From the NCBI RefSeq assembly GCF_006517395.1, contig NZ_VDCY01000001.1, forward strand, positions 1 to 64,000: a DNA stretch of 64,000 nucleotides, written 5' to 3'. The notes under the pieces are model-generated. The model had not been told where the DNA came from, made no database searches, and saw nothing but the letters and a program-made list of their open reading frames with translations. Position numbers and translations under genes: made by a program. The stretch is from Terrilactibacillus laevilacticus (GTDB taxonomy: Bacteria; Bacillota; Bacilli; Bacillales; Sporolactobacillaceae). Each line of letters begins with the position of its first letter. Position 1 is the first letter of the stretch. This document shows positions 56,960 to 64,000 of this stretch, one piece after another.

Positions 56960-57110
56960 TAAGTGAAACTTCCATCAGTGGGGGATTATCCCCACTGATG
57001 GTAAGCCAGAACCAATCGGACCTTTACGGGCAGTTGATCCCCACGTATCTTCTTTGAATGCTCAGTAATCTTGAGGTGGGGGTCTTTACTACCCGTTAAG
57101 GCGGGATACA
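56959..57110 (+). repeat. Repeat family B, best structural example
   Basis: Right after the stop codon, CCATCAGTGGGG (56972-56983) pairs perfectly with CCCCACTGATGG (56990-57001). Then comes CAGAACCAATCGGACCTTTA, and CCCCAC (57039-57044) faces GTGGGG (57076-57081). The tail is ACCCGTTAAGGCGGGAT. It is the copy lacking the roughly 70-base module, so its head hairpin is closed. Confidence 0.92.
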
Positions 57111-57360
57111 TTTTTCAATGATTGTGACCACTATGCCAATATAAAATAGACACAAACTCGTAAATGAATAGGAATGAGATGAAACTAATTCGTTAAGAGA
57201 AAAGGTCTGTTTTTGTCTACCCGCCCTCAAAGACAATAAGCTCGTTCTAATTTTTCTTTTTGTGGACTAGACTATAGAGAGAAGGGTGAAAAAATAAACG
57301 AGTTTGTTGATTGCTTGAATGATCAATGATTAAAGGGCAAGTGCAAGAGGAGGAACATCA

Positions 57361-58623
57361 TTGAAAAAAATAGCAGGATGGTTCATCGGTATTTACTTAG
57401 TATATGTTGGTCTAATGGCTGTTTATTTCTTTTTATGGTCGAATCATAACATTCCGGTATCTGTGAAAGGGACAGCTGCGGATCCTTCGATATTTATGAC
57501 GAAGCATCAATTGCGACAAAGTCAAATTTATAGCCAAATACAAAACTTTATTTATTTTATATCTATACCATTAGATTGGGGTATTTATCTTTTTGTATTG
57601 ATATTTGGACTTTCAAAGTGGCTGAAAAAACGTTCGGAAAGTGTTTCGCGTTTATACGTCGTTCAAATGCTCATCTACTTTCTAACATTATCCCTTATCG
57701 GGTGGATCATGGTTCTTCCTATTGATATAGGGGCACATATGGTATCAATTCATTTTGGTATCTCTGTTCAACCCTTTTCAAACTGGTTTAAAGATCAGTT
57801 AACCTCTTTTTGGGTGAATTGGCTAATAGCGTTTGTAGCCATGACGGTCGTTTACTGGTTTATCCGAAAAAATCCGAAGCGTTGGTGGCTCCCTGTATGG
57901 CTATTATCTGTACCTTTTGTTATTTTCTTAATGTTTATTCAGCCTGTTGTGATTGACCCGTTGTATAATCATTTCGGAAATCTACAGGACGGTAGATTGA
58001 AAAGTGAAATACTTCAGCTAGCTGATCGAGCAGGTATACCAGCCCACAATGTCTATGAAGTGGATATGTCTAAAAAAACAAACGCCATGAATGCTTATGT
58101 TAATGGTATCGGTTCAAATTTACGTATTGTTTTATGGGATACAACCGTTCACCGATTAGATCATCGAGAAGTCTTATTTATCATGGCACATGAAATGGGG
58201 CACTATGTGATGCATCATCTCTTTTGGGGGATGGTCGGATCGATCATTTTTATCCTTATTGGCTTATATATAGCCGCTAAGGGTCTATTGTGGGTTGTAA
58301 GTCGCTTTGGTTATAAAGTTGGAATCAATCATCCAGGAGATATAGCCTCACTTCCTGTCCTTCTTTTATTATTTTCTCTTCTTTCGTTTGTAAGTGGACC
58401 GATTGAAAATACGATATCGAGGCATGTCGAGCACTCAGCAGATAGGTACGCTGTTCAGTTAACGAAAGATCCTGAAGCAGGTATCACATCGTTTCAAAAA
58501 TTAGCAGTATCAGGATTAGATGAAATAAATCCTCCAGCCTTGGTCAAATTTATGCTTTACGACCATCCTACAATGCTCGAAAGAATTGAATATTTAGAAC
58601 GTATGAAGACGAAAATTAAGTAA
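57361..58623 (+). CDS. M48-family membrane metalloprotease (CAAX prenyl protease-like)
   Basis: A 420-residue membrane zinc protease of the Ste24/HtpX-like M48 family with an N-terminal CAAX-type domain. The zinc motif is H277-E278-x-x-H281 (AHEMGHYVMHH), with the third ligand E357 in HVEHSADRY. About seven membrane helices are present. Relatives take part in membrane protein quality control; bacterial roles of this Ste24-like type are poorly known. The start is TTG at 57361, eight bases after GGAGG. It is a single gene, after a family B repeat and ahead of a 500-base spacer. Confidence 0.88.
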   Translation: MKKIAGWFIGIYLVYVGLMAVYFFLWSNHNIPVSVKGTAADPSIFMTKHQLRQSQIYSQIQNFIYFISIPLDWGIYLFVLIFGLSKWLKKRSESVSRLYVVQMLIYFLTLSLIGWIMVLPIDIGAHMVSIHFGISVQPFSNWFKDQLTSFWVNWLIAFVAMTVVYWFIRKNPKRWWLPVWLLSVPFVIFLMFIQPVVIDPLYNHFGNLQDGRLKSEILQLADRAGIPAHNVYEVDMSKKTNAMNAYVNGIGSNLRIVLWDTTVHRLDHREVLFIMAHEMGHYVMHHLFWGMVGSIIFILIGLYIAAKGLLWVVSRFGYKVGINHPGDIASLPVLLLLFSLLSFVSGPIENTISRHVEHSADRYAVQLTKDPEAGITSFQKLAVSGLDEINPPALVKFMLYDHPTMLERIEYLERMKTKIK

Positions 58624-58653
58624 TTTTAGTTGTAAAAACGTTCATTTCATGAG

Positions 58654-58675
58654 GCTCATATGCATCCATATGAGC
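58654..58675 (+). terminator. Hairpin after the M48 protease gene
   Basis: GCTCATATG and CATATGAGC pair perfectly around 4 bases, with GAG/TTC extending the stem. There is no T tract, so this may not terminate. Confidence 0.4.
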
Positions 58676-58873
58676 TTCAAACTTGTCGTAAATCTTCCCT
58701 TTTAACATAACCTATATTAGCGACCTATTTAGGATGTATGGATAATTATAATAGTTCAATAAGCGGACGTTCGAACCTAAATTCCATCAAAAATTTTTCT
58801 CTCCTTTTCGATCTATTGTGATAAACTAAGAGATGTGATTGATCCGAAGTATTATCTAACTTTACGAACAAAA

Positions 58874-58963
58874 CTACCCCGCCTTAAAGGTTAAGGTGAA
58901 TCGAATACGTATTGGTAGGGATGTAGTCAATCCCGCTGTTGAAAGTTTCACTTTACTTTAATG
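58874..58963 (-). repeat. Repeat family B, degenerate copy between the protease and rpiA genes
   Basis: On the minus strand AAAGTGAAACTTTCAACAGC and the tail TAAAGGCGGGGTAGT recall family B, but the middle is unrelated or decayed. It is not at a gene end. The rest of 58676-59121 shows nothing further. Confidence 0.6.
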
Positions 58964-59121
58964 GATGCGGGTCGTGTCTCTTTTCTAATGAATAATGGAT
59001 ATACTATAAGTAGTTAGAAATTAGCGTTTCATGAATATGACTTGTTTTAGATGGAACCAACTTACTAACCATAAAAAAGAGAAGAAACAAAAGTGTGAAG
59101 ACTTAATAAGGAGAGACAACA

Positions 59122-59802
59122 ATGAACGCCAAAGCATATGAGAAGATGATGGTGGGAGAGCGAGCGGCAGATTTTATAGAAGATGGTATGATTGTCGGCT
59201 TAGGTACAGGAACGACCATTGCTTATATGGTTCAACGTCTTGGAAAGAAAATTCAAGAGGAGAATTTACATATTACCACGGTATCGACTTCCAGTAGAAC
59301 AACGAAACTGGCCCAATCATTAAATATTCCTGTGTTTGATCTTAATGAAGTCAAGCAAGTGGATCTTACAATTGATGGTGTTGATGAATTTGATAAGAAT
59401 TTCACTGGTATCAAAGGTGGAGGCGGGGCCTTATTGTATGAAAAGGTTGTTGCTAAAGCATCAAAACGTAATATTTGGATTGCTGATAGTAGCAAGTTTG
59501 TTTCAAAATTAGGGACCTTCCCTCTTCCAATTGAAATATTACCATTTGGCCATCAACATACGATGAGACAAATTGAAGAAATCGGGTTGGCTCCAGAATT
59601 AAGAATGATAGATGAAACGTTATTCATTACGGATAGCGGCCATTATATTGTTGACTGCTTAACTGGACCGATTGAGGATGCTAAATCATTATCTTTCCGT
59701 CTTAATCAAATCCCAGGAGTTGTGGAGAACGGATTGTTCATTGGCATGACAGATGAAGTTCTATTAGCTGAAAATAATGGTGTTAAAATTTTAAAAAAAT
59801 AA
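59122..59802 (+). CDS. rpiA: Ribose-5-phosphate isomerase A
   Basis: A 226-residue cytosolic isomerase linking ribulose-5-phosphate and ribose-5-phosphate. Motifs are VGLGTGTTIAYMV (phosphate loop, residues 26-38), DLTIDGVDEFD (near 81) with the catalytic glutamate/aspartate pair, and IKGGGGALLYEKV (near 98). ATG follows AAGGAGAGA. It precedes ddl by 73 bases without a visible terminator, so the two may be co-transcribed, although they have no obvious functional connection. Confidence 0.95.
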   Translation: MNAKAYEKMMVGERAADFIEDGMIVGLGTGTTIAYMVQRLGKKIQEENLHITTVSTSSRTTKLAQSLNIPVFDLNEVKQVDLTIDGVDEFDKNFTGIKGGGGALLYEKVVAKASKRNIWIADSSKFVSKLGTFPLPIEILPFGHQHTMRQIEEIGLAPELRMIDETLFITDSGHYIVDCLTGPIEDAKSLSFRLNQIPGVVENGLFIGMTDEVLLAENNGVKILKK

Positions 59803-59875
59803 AAGAAAAAAGCTACAACAAGAACGAATATCACGAATAATCTATAGAACATCAATTGACAGGGAGAGACAAATC

Positions 59876-60967
59876 ATGGCAAATAAAAAAACAGTCGCTG
59901 TATTGTATGGAGGAAAGTCAGCAGAGTATGAAATTTCGATCCAGACGGCATTCTCAGCGATTAATTCGATTGATTTAAATAAATTTCGTGTTCTTCCCAT
60001 TCACATAACGAATAACGGTAAGTGGATACAAGGTCATGAAATTACTGAAAAAATAGCTTATAAAGATCAATTATTATTGGATGAACCACAAGTAGATGCC
60101 AATCCAGCACTTTGGTTAACTCCAACATCTGATCCATCTTCTTTGCAAGTGCCTGACATCGTGTTCCCTTTGCTTCATGGGACGAATGGGGAAGATGGAA
60201 CGGTTCAAGGTATGCTTGAGCTATTAAACATCGCATATGTCGGTTCAGGCGTAATGGGTTCAGCTGCTGGTATGGATAAAGTTATCATGAAAGACATTTT
60301 TGCAGCTCATGATATTCAAGGGCCACGCTATGTGTCGGTTACGAAATATGAATGGTCTAAGAACCAAGATGAAATGATTAAAATGATCGAAGAGAAGATT
60401 GGTTATCCCAATTTTGTGAAGCCAGCTAATTTAGGTTCAAGTGTAGGTATATCTCAGTGTCTAGATGAAAGTACCATAGTTAAAGCTGTCGATGAAGCTT
60501 TTAGATATGATACAAAAGTCATTATTGAAGAAAAAATCGTGGGTCGTGAAGTTGAGATTGGCGTCATTGGCAATGATGAGCTTGAAGTTTCGGTACCTGG
60601 TGAAATTCAGACAACGGGGACTTTCTATGATTATCAATCGAAATATCAAGATGGTAAGAGCAGTATGATCATTCCAGCTGATTTACCTGAAGATGTTCTC
60701 AATGAGCTGAAGAAAACTGCTAAAAAAGTTTTTAAAGTTTTAAATTGCAAAGGATTAGCTAGAGTCGATGTCTTCATCCAAGAATCCGATCATAAAGTGA
60801 TGGTGAATGAAGTTAATACGTTACCTGGTTTTACACCTTTTAGTATGTTCCCATTATTATGGAAACACACAGGGTTACCTTATGATCAACTCATTGAGAA
60901 GTTAATTCAGTTAGGTATTGACCGATATCAAGAGAAACAAACGCTTCGTTTTCGACTTGAGGATTAA
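59876..60967 (+). CDS. ddl: D-alanine--D-alanine ligase
   Basis: A 363-residue ATP-grasp ligase making D-Ala-D-Ala for peptidoglycan. Motifs: LYGGKSAEYEIS near the start, PLLHGTNGEDGTVQG near residue 102, NFVKPANLGSSVGIS near 180, and ARVDVFIQ...MVNEVNTLPGFT near 290-320. The F/Y specificity position and overall length suggest a normal D-Ala ligase rather than a D-lactate enzyme, but this is uncertain. ATG follows CAGGGAGAGA. Confidence 0.94.
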   Translation: MANKKTVAVLYGGKSAEYEISIQTAFSAINSIDLNKFRVLPIHITNNGKWIQGHEITEKIAYKDQLLLDEPQVDANPALWLTPTSDPSSLQVPDIVFPLLHGTNGEDGTVQGMLELLNIAYVGSGVMGSAAGMDKVIMKDIFAAHDIQGPRYVSVTKYEWSKNQDEMIKMIEEKIGYPNFVKPANLGSSVGISQCLDESTIVKAVDEAFRYDTKVIIEEKIVGREVEIGVIGNDELEVSVPGEIQTTGTFYDYQSKYQDGKSSMIIPADLPEDVLNELKKTAKKVFKVLNCKGLARVDVFIQESDHKVMVNEVNTLPGFTPFSMFPLLWKHTGLPYDQLIEKLIQLGIDRYQEKQTLRFRLED

Positions 60968-61123
60968 GATTTTTTTTCGATTTCTCCACGCATGTCTTTT
61001 ACCAAACAGAGCGAAATGAATATAGTATTAATGTGGACAATGAATGAAGATTGTTCACGGGAAGTCTTTTCTTCCTCGCTGTTAGTTCATTTTTGTTACA
61101 CACCATGTCATGCCTCCTACAAT

Positions 61124-61168
61124 AAAGAGGGTGCTATTAAAAGCTTAGCTTTTGATAGCACCCTCTTT
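61124..61168 (+). terminator. Intrinsic terminator of ddl
   Basis: A 21-base arm beginning AAAGAGGGTGCTAT pairs with its complement around TTA with only one mismatch. It is 157 bases past the ddl stop. Confidence 0.93.
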
Positions 61169-61181
61169 AAATATATTATAG

Positions 61182-61317
61182 ATGTTGTTCAAAAAGTCAC
61201 CAAATGATACCTTGCGAATCTCGGCGCCAAGGACGGGCAAGTACTGGCGTTTCTTGCAGGATGCCAGCGTACTTAGCCAGTAACCCTTTTCGTTTGTCAC
61301 CTTTTTGAACACTCACT
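61182..61317 (+). repeat. Repeat family A (MITE-like), copy 5
   Basis: 136 bp: GTTGTTCAAAAAGTCACC, CTCGGCGCC, then GTACTGGCGTTTCTTGCAGG and the right end TTTGTCACCTTTTTGAACAC. It runs up to the stop codon of the minus-strand 3D-domain gene. Confidence 0.87.
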
Positions 61318-62195
61318 TATAGGATTGTGACAGTGATTTCTTTGACACCCCAGTGCAGCGCATCAGACTTTTCATTAAAGAAAATGTCGATATGATGCCC
61401 ATTGATGCCACCACCAGTATCTGCTGCAATCGCTGTTCCATAACCAGGAACGTAGACCTTTGTCCCTAAAGGAATGATGGATGGATCCACAGCAATAACT
61501 TTAGAATTGGGATTTTGTTTTAAGTTTAACCCTGTTTTTGTTATCCCAATGCAACCAGGGTCATTAGCTGTATAACCCGTACTTTTTACAGTCAATGTTT
61601 GTTTCTTCTGGCTCGGTTTTTTTGAAGATACAGGATGAGTTGATTTATTTTCAACATGTTTTGACTGTTTGGCTTTATGATTAGGTATGGCTTTATGTGA
61701 GAACAATGTGATCTCGGTTAGTAAGTCAACTTCTCCATTATCTTGAAGTTGGTTTTTTGCTTGGAAACTTGATATCGCCTTTTTTGTTTCTTCGTCCAAA
61801 TGACCGCTTGGAAGTTTATTGGAATAACCTAAAGTAGATAGTTTTCTTTGCACTTTGGTAATAATAGATTTGTGGTGTTCATCCAAAATTTCTTCCGCTT
61901 TAGGATAGTTTTTCAATGACATATCCATAACTTTTTCCTCTTGAGCGGGAAACAAATGGTGATCTTGTTGAAAGGCTTTGATTGATTTGATGGTATGTGG
62001 TCCAGCATATCCGAATGTGTCAGGATAAATTAAATATCCTTCATCTTGAAGAATATTTTGAATCGCATCTATGTTTTGACTAAACTGTTTTTGAATGAAT
62101 TTGTGTTCGTTGACTTCTGCTTTCGATAGTTGTGGATAAAGAAAACTACCCACCATAACGAAAGCGATCATGATAAATCTAAAAAATCTATTCAT
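61317..62195 (-). CDS. Secreted 3D-domain protein with peptidoglycan-binding region
   Basis: A 292-residue secreted protein. A signal peptide (residues 1-26, cleavage after LSKA) is followed by two regions resembling peptidoglycan-binding helices (near 33-75 and 100-150, VQRKLSTLGYSNKLPSGHLD), a basic linker, and a C-terminal 3D domain (residues 200-292) with the signature AIAADTGGGINGHHIDIFF. Such 3D domains, as in YuiC or YocH, are lytic-transglycosylase-like cell wall enzymes. The start is ATG at 62195 after AAAGGAG. The stop is fused to a family A repeat. Confidence 0.85.
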   Translation of the reverse strand: MNRFFRFIMIAFVMVGSFLYPQLSKAEVNEHKFIQKQFSQNIDAIQNILQDEGYLIYPDTFGYAGPHTIKSIKAFQQDHHLFPAQEEKVMDMSLKNYPKAEEILDEHHKSIITKVQRKLSTLGYSNKLPSGHLDEETKKAISSFQAKNQLQDNGEVDLLTEITLFSHKAIPNHKAKQSKHVENKSTHPVSSKKPSQKKQTLTVKSTGYTANDPGCIGITKTGLNLKQNPNSKVIAVDPSIIPLGTKVYVPGYGTAIAADTGGGINGHHIDIFFNEKSDALHWGVKEITVTIL

Positions 62196-62423
62196 ATTAG
62201 AAAACTCCTTTATGAGCCAGTAGACATTAATTAGTAAGCCACGTGACTCATTTTACCGTTACAAGATAACAAGCATGTATTAGTGAAATAACATCTTAAT
62301 AACAAACTTTTTCTTAATTGTAATATTGGTAAGTAATAGAAGTTTTAAGTTGTCTTAATGGATTTGTTTTTTAAAAAACTAGTATACTAGGATTAATGAA
62401 AATGATTTCAAGGAGTGTAGGCA

Positions 62424-62939
62424 TTGGAAGTTAAGAAAGTAAGTCAATCAAGATCTGTGACATCGTCACATGTCTTGCCAACAGATACAAACAATCATGG
62501 CACTTTATTTGGTGGAAAATTAATGATGTATATTGATGATATTGCAGCAGTTGCAGCGACTAGACATGCGAGACAGCTTGTTGTTACAGCATCAACGGAC
62601 TCTGTGGATTTTATTCATCCAATCAATGCGGGATCAGCGGTATGTTTGGAAGCTTTTGTGACCTATACAAAGAGAACTTCAATGGAAGTATTTGTGAAAG
62701 TTACTGGAGAAGATCTCATTTCTGGTGAAAAAAAGCTATGTACAACCTCATTTCTAACTTTTGTTGCAATAGATGAAGAAGGAAAACCATCACCAGTACC
62801 TCAAGTCGTTCCAGAGTCGGAAGAGGAGAAGTGGCTTTATGAAACGGCGCCAAAACGATTTGAACATCGGAAACTAAGAAGGCGTGAAAGACGAGAATTT
62901 CACGAAGTTTTAACGCTTAAATCACCTTGGGAAGATTAG
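62424..62939 (+). CDS. ykhA: Acyl-CoA thioesterase, YkhA-like hotdog protein
   Basis: A 171-residue hotdog-fold thioesterase of the YciA/YkhA group, acting on medium- to long-chain acyl-CoA. The signature NNHGTLFGGKLMMYIDDIAA near residues 22-41 holds the catalytic aspartate, and FIHPINAGSAVCLEAFVTYT follows. The start is TTG at 62424, six bases after AAGGAGTG. It is monocistronic and divergent from the 3D-domain gene. Confidence 0.85.
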   Translation: MEVKKVSQSRSVTSSHVLPTDTNNHGTLFGGKLMMYIDDIAAVAATRHARQLVVTASTDSVDFIHPINAGSAVCLEAFVTYTKRTSMEVFVKVTGEDLISGEKKLCTTSFLTFVAIDEEGKPSPVPQVVPESEEEKWLYETAPKRFEHRKLRRRERREFHEVLTLKSPWED

Positions 62940-63004
62940 ATTACCATTTTTTTCTTTTCTATTACATAGAAAAAAGATCATTTGAGGATAATTAGGCAAC
63001 TGTA

Positions 63005-63034
63005 CACAACATTTCATACATAAAACATATGATG
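63005..63034 (+). promoter_or_regulatory. Possible late mother-cell (sigma-K-like) promoter
   Basis: CACA (63005-63008) and CATATGATG (63026-63034), 17 bases apart, approach the sigma-K pattern (mACm, CATAnnnTA). Tentative. Confidence 0.3.
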
Positions 63035-63089
63035 TAGTGTGAGATGAGTTATAGGTCTCAACAATCTTGATAAAGGAGCGATTGACGAT

Positions 63090-63179
63090 ATGGGTTATTC
63101 AGGTGGAGCAAACGGATTTGCGTTAATCGTTGTACTCTTCATTTTGTTAATTATTGTTGGTACGGCGTACGTATATTAA
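63090..63179 (+). CDS. YjcZ-family sporulation micropeptide
   Basis: A 29-residue peptide, MGYSGGANGFALIVVLFILL then IIVGTAYVY, with the GGANGFALIVVLFILLIIV pattern of the YjcZ/SscA family of tiny, glycine-led, single-helix spore proteins. AAAGGAG lies nine bases before ATG 63090, and a strong terminator follows. Members are made late in sporulation; their roles are mostly unknown, though SscA helps spore coat assembly. Confidence 0.9.
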   Translation: MGYSGGANGFALIVVLFILLIIVGTAYVY

Positions 63180-63193
63180 AAACGAATATATTT

Positions 63194-63224
63194 AAAGACC
63201 ACTCTATTATGAGTGGTCTTTTTA
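63194..63224 (+). terminator. Intrinsic terminator of the YjcZ-family gene
   Basis: AAAGACCACTC/GAGTGGTCTTT perfect stem with a 6-base loop, then T's. Confidence 0.92.
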
Positions 63225-63228
63225 ATGC

Positions 63229-63315
63229 GCCAAACTGCCTGTAAAAGTCCGATTGGTTCAGGCTAACCAATCATTGGGAAAAAGAACTTCTAAATGTTAA
63301 AGTTTCACTTTATCG
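63229..63315 (-). repeat. Repeat family B copy at the ribU stop codon
   Basis: On the minus strand ATAAAGTGAAACTTTAACAT contains the ribU stop; later comes CTGAACCAATCGGACTTTTA and ACAGGCAGTTTGGCG, after which the tail is missing. Confidence 0.83.
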
Positions 63316-63910
63316 CATAGGTTTTTAGGTAAGATTTTAATCGAATATATAACGGAATCATAATGATTGTCAGTATAATCCCCTTAATGATATTAAATGG
63401 AGCGACACCAAGTATGACTAATGTAAATAAATTATGAATGGTATGGTTCGCAGAATGTGCTATTGCTACTGCACTATCGATACTTAATCCTAGAAATAAA
63501 GCATAGCTTGGAAAAATAACGTAATAATTGGCTATAGTCATGATAATAGTCATTAAAATGGTTCCAAATAACATACCCATCGTTAAGGAGCGAGTGGTTC
63601 TACTCTTTTTAAATATCAAGTTAAATACAACGATGAGAATGGATCCCGTAACGAAATTCGCTAATTCACCAACGGGAACAACGGTTGGTGTCCCATTTAT
63701 GATATAGTGAATCAGATTCTTAATTGCTTCGATGACAATTCCACTACCTGGACCAAAAAGAACAGTTCCAATAAGAGCGGGTATATCACTAAAATCTAAT
63801 GTTAAAAAAACAGGTAGTAAAGGTAACGGAAAAGCGATCGTCATAATTAAATAACCGATGGTAGAGAGTAAGGCTATAAAAATCATTTTTTTCAAAGACG
63901 TATTTTTCAT
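63305..63910 (-). CDS. ribU: Riboflavin ECF transporter S component
   Basis: A 201-residue membrane protein with six helices, the substrate-binding S component of an energy-coupling-factor importer. The RibU features are FPLPLLPVFLTLDFSDIPAL near residues 26-45, IEAIKNLIHYIINGT near 60 and the VPVGELANFVTGS segment near 77; FNIIKGIILTIIM closes the protein. Shared EcfAAT subunits are encoded elsewhere. The start is ATG at 63910, five bases after GGGGTG; an upstream in-frame ATG lacks a ribosome binding site. It ends in ATAAAGTGA supplied by a repeat. Confidence 0.9.
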   Translation of the reverse strand: MKNTSLKKMIFIALLSTIGYLIMTIAFPLPLLPVFLTLDFSDIPALIGTVLFGPGSGIVIEAIKNLIHYIINGTPTVVPVGELANFVTGSILIVVFNLIFKKSRTTRSLTMGMLFGTILMTIIMTIANYYVIFPSYALFLGLSIDSAVAIAHSANHTIHNLFTLVILGVAPFNIIKGIILTIIMIPLYIRLKSYLKTYAIK

Positions 63911-63965
63911 CAGATCACCCCATATTATGATAGTTAGGTTCTGATGATGCGAATGAATATTATAC

Positions 63966-63998
63966 AAAAATGCCCAAGATAGCTATCTTGGGCATTTG
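63966..63998 (-). terminator. Leader terminator upstream of ribU
   Basis: AAATGCCCAAGATA pairs with TATCTTGGGCATTT, followed on the minus strand by TTGTATAAT. It stands only about 55 bases before the ribU start, as expected for the terminator of an FMN riboswitch whose aptamer would lie beyond the window; it could instead belong to a neighbouring gene. Confidence 0.6.
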
Positions 63999-64000
63999 TT

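Noticed and set aside
60992-61207. A 71-codon frame after ddl
   Set aside because: It runs through the ddl terminator and into the family A repeat, with no ribosome binding site.
1-64000. CRISPR arrays, rRNA genes, prophage, intact insertion sequences
   Set aside because: I found no regular direct-repeat arrays, no rRNA-like sequence, no phage structural genes, and only a doubtful transposase scrap at 53958-54118.

Overview
The window is a low-GC, densely coded chromosomal segment from an endospore-forming member of the Bacillales. The evidence is spoVR, an alpha/beta-type SASP, a YhaL-family and a YjcZ-family sporulation protein, Gram-positive ribosome binding sites, frequent TTG/GTG starts, and gene order resembling the B. 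subtilis yhe-yha-ecs-hem-yhg region. I cannot name the species; several blocks are rearranged relative to B. subtilis.

Layout. 1-9.3 kb: a decayed helD 3' fragment, a 14-TM MFS exporter, metE under a SAM-I riboswitch, a GNAT, spoVR, galE and a cold-shock gene. 9.4-15.2 kb: a possible leader RNA, then the dabB-dabA inorganic-carbon transporter, a DUF2294 gene and a SASP gene. 15.2-30.3 kb: an msmX-type sugar ATPase with a cre site, a PucR-type regulator, yheA, a yhaX-like HAD, an ypgQ-like HD hydrolase, and yhaO-yhaN | cssR-cssS | yhaM-yhaL, then an NADPH:quinone reductase and prsA. 30.5-37.2 kb: small membrane proteins, a YpmS-like protein, an M29 aminopeptidase, a nest of repeats, yhaH, hit and ecsAB. 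37.5-42.9 kb: a ferritin-like protein, an unassigned permease, a yybP-ykoY (Mn) riboswitch with a TerC exporter, an amino-acid permease and tRNA-Gln. 43-54 kb: pbpF, hemE-hemH-hemY (coproporphyrin-dependent heme synthesis), yhgE and an ABC exporter. 54-64 kb: lplJ, a GalT/HIT-like protein, a HAD phosphatase, an M48 protease, rpiA, ddl, a 3D-domain protein, ykhA, a YjcZ peptide and ribU.

Functional themes are protein secretion and envelope stress (CssRS, PrsA, EcsAB, M48 protease, PbpF, Ddl), metal and heme handling, and sporulation. CssRS is inserted between yhaN and yhaM, which are normally adjacent.

The most unusual content is non-coding. Repeat family B (about ten copies, 40-220 bp) nearly always begins at the stop codon of a gene and lies in that gene's orientation; it folds into hairpins with compensatory changes between copies. 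Repeat family A (five copies, 94-268 bp, shared ends, variable interiors) looks like a MITE; one copy may supply the -35 box of the cold-shock gene. A mirrored nest of repeats occupies 32.8-33.8 kb. I saw no rRNA, CRISPR array, prophage or intact insertion sequence.
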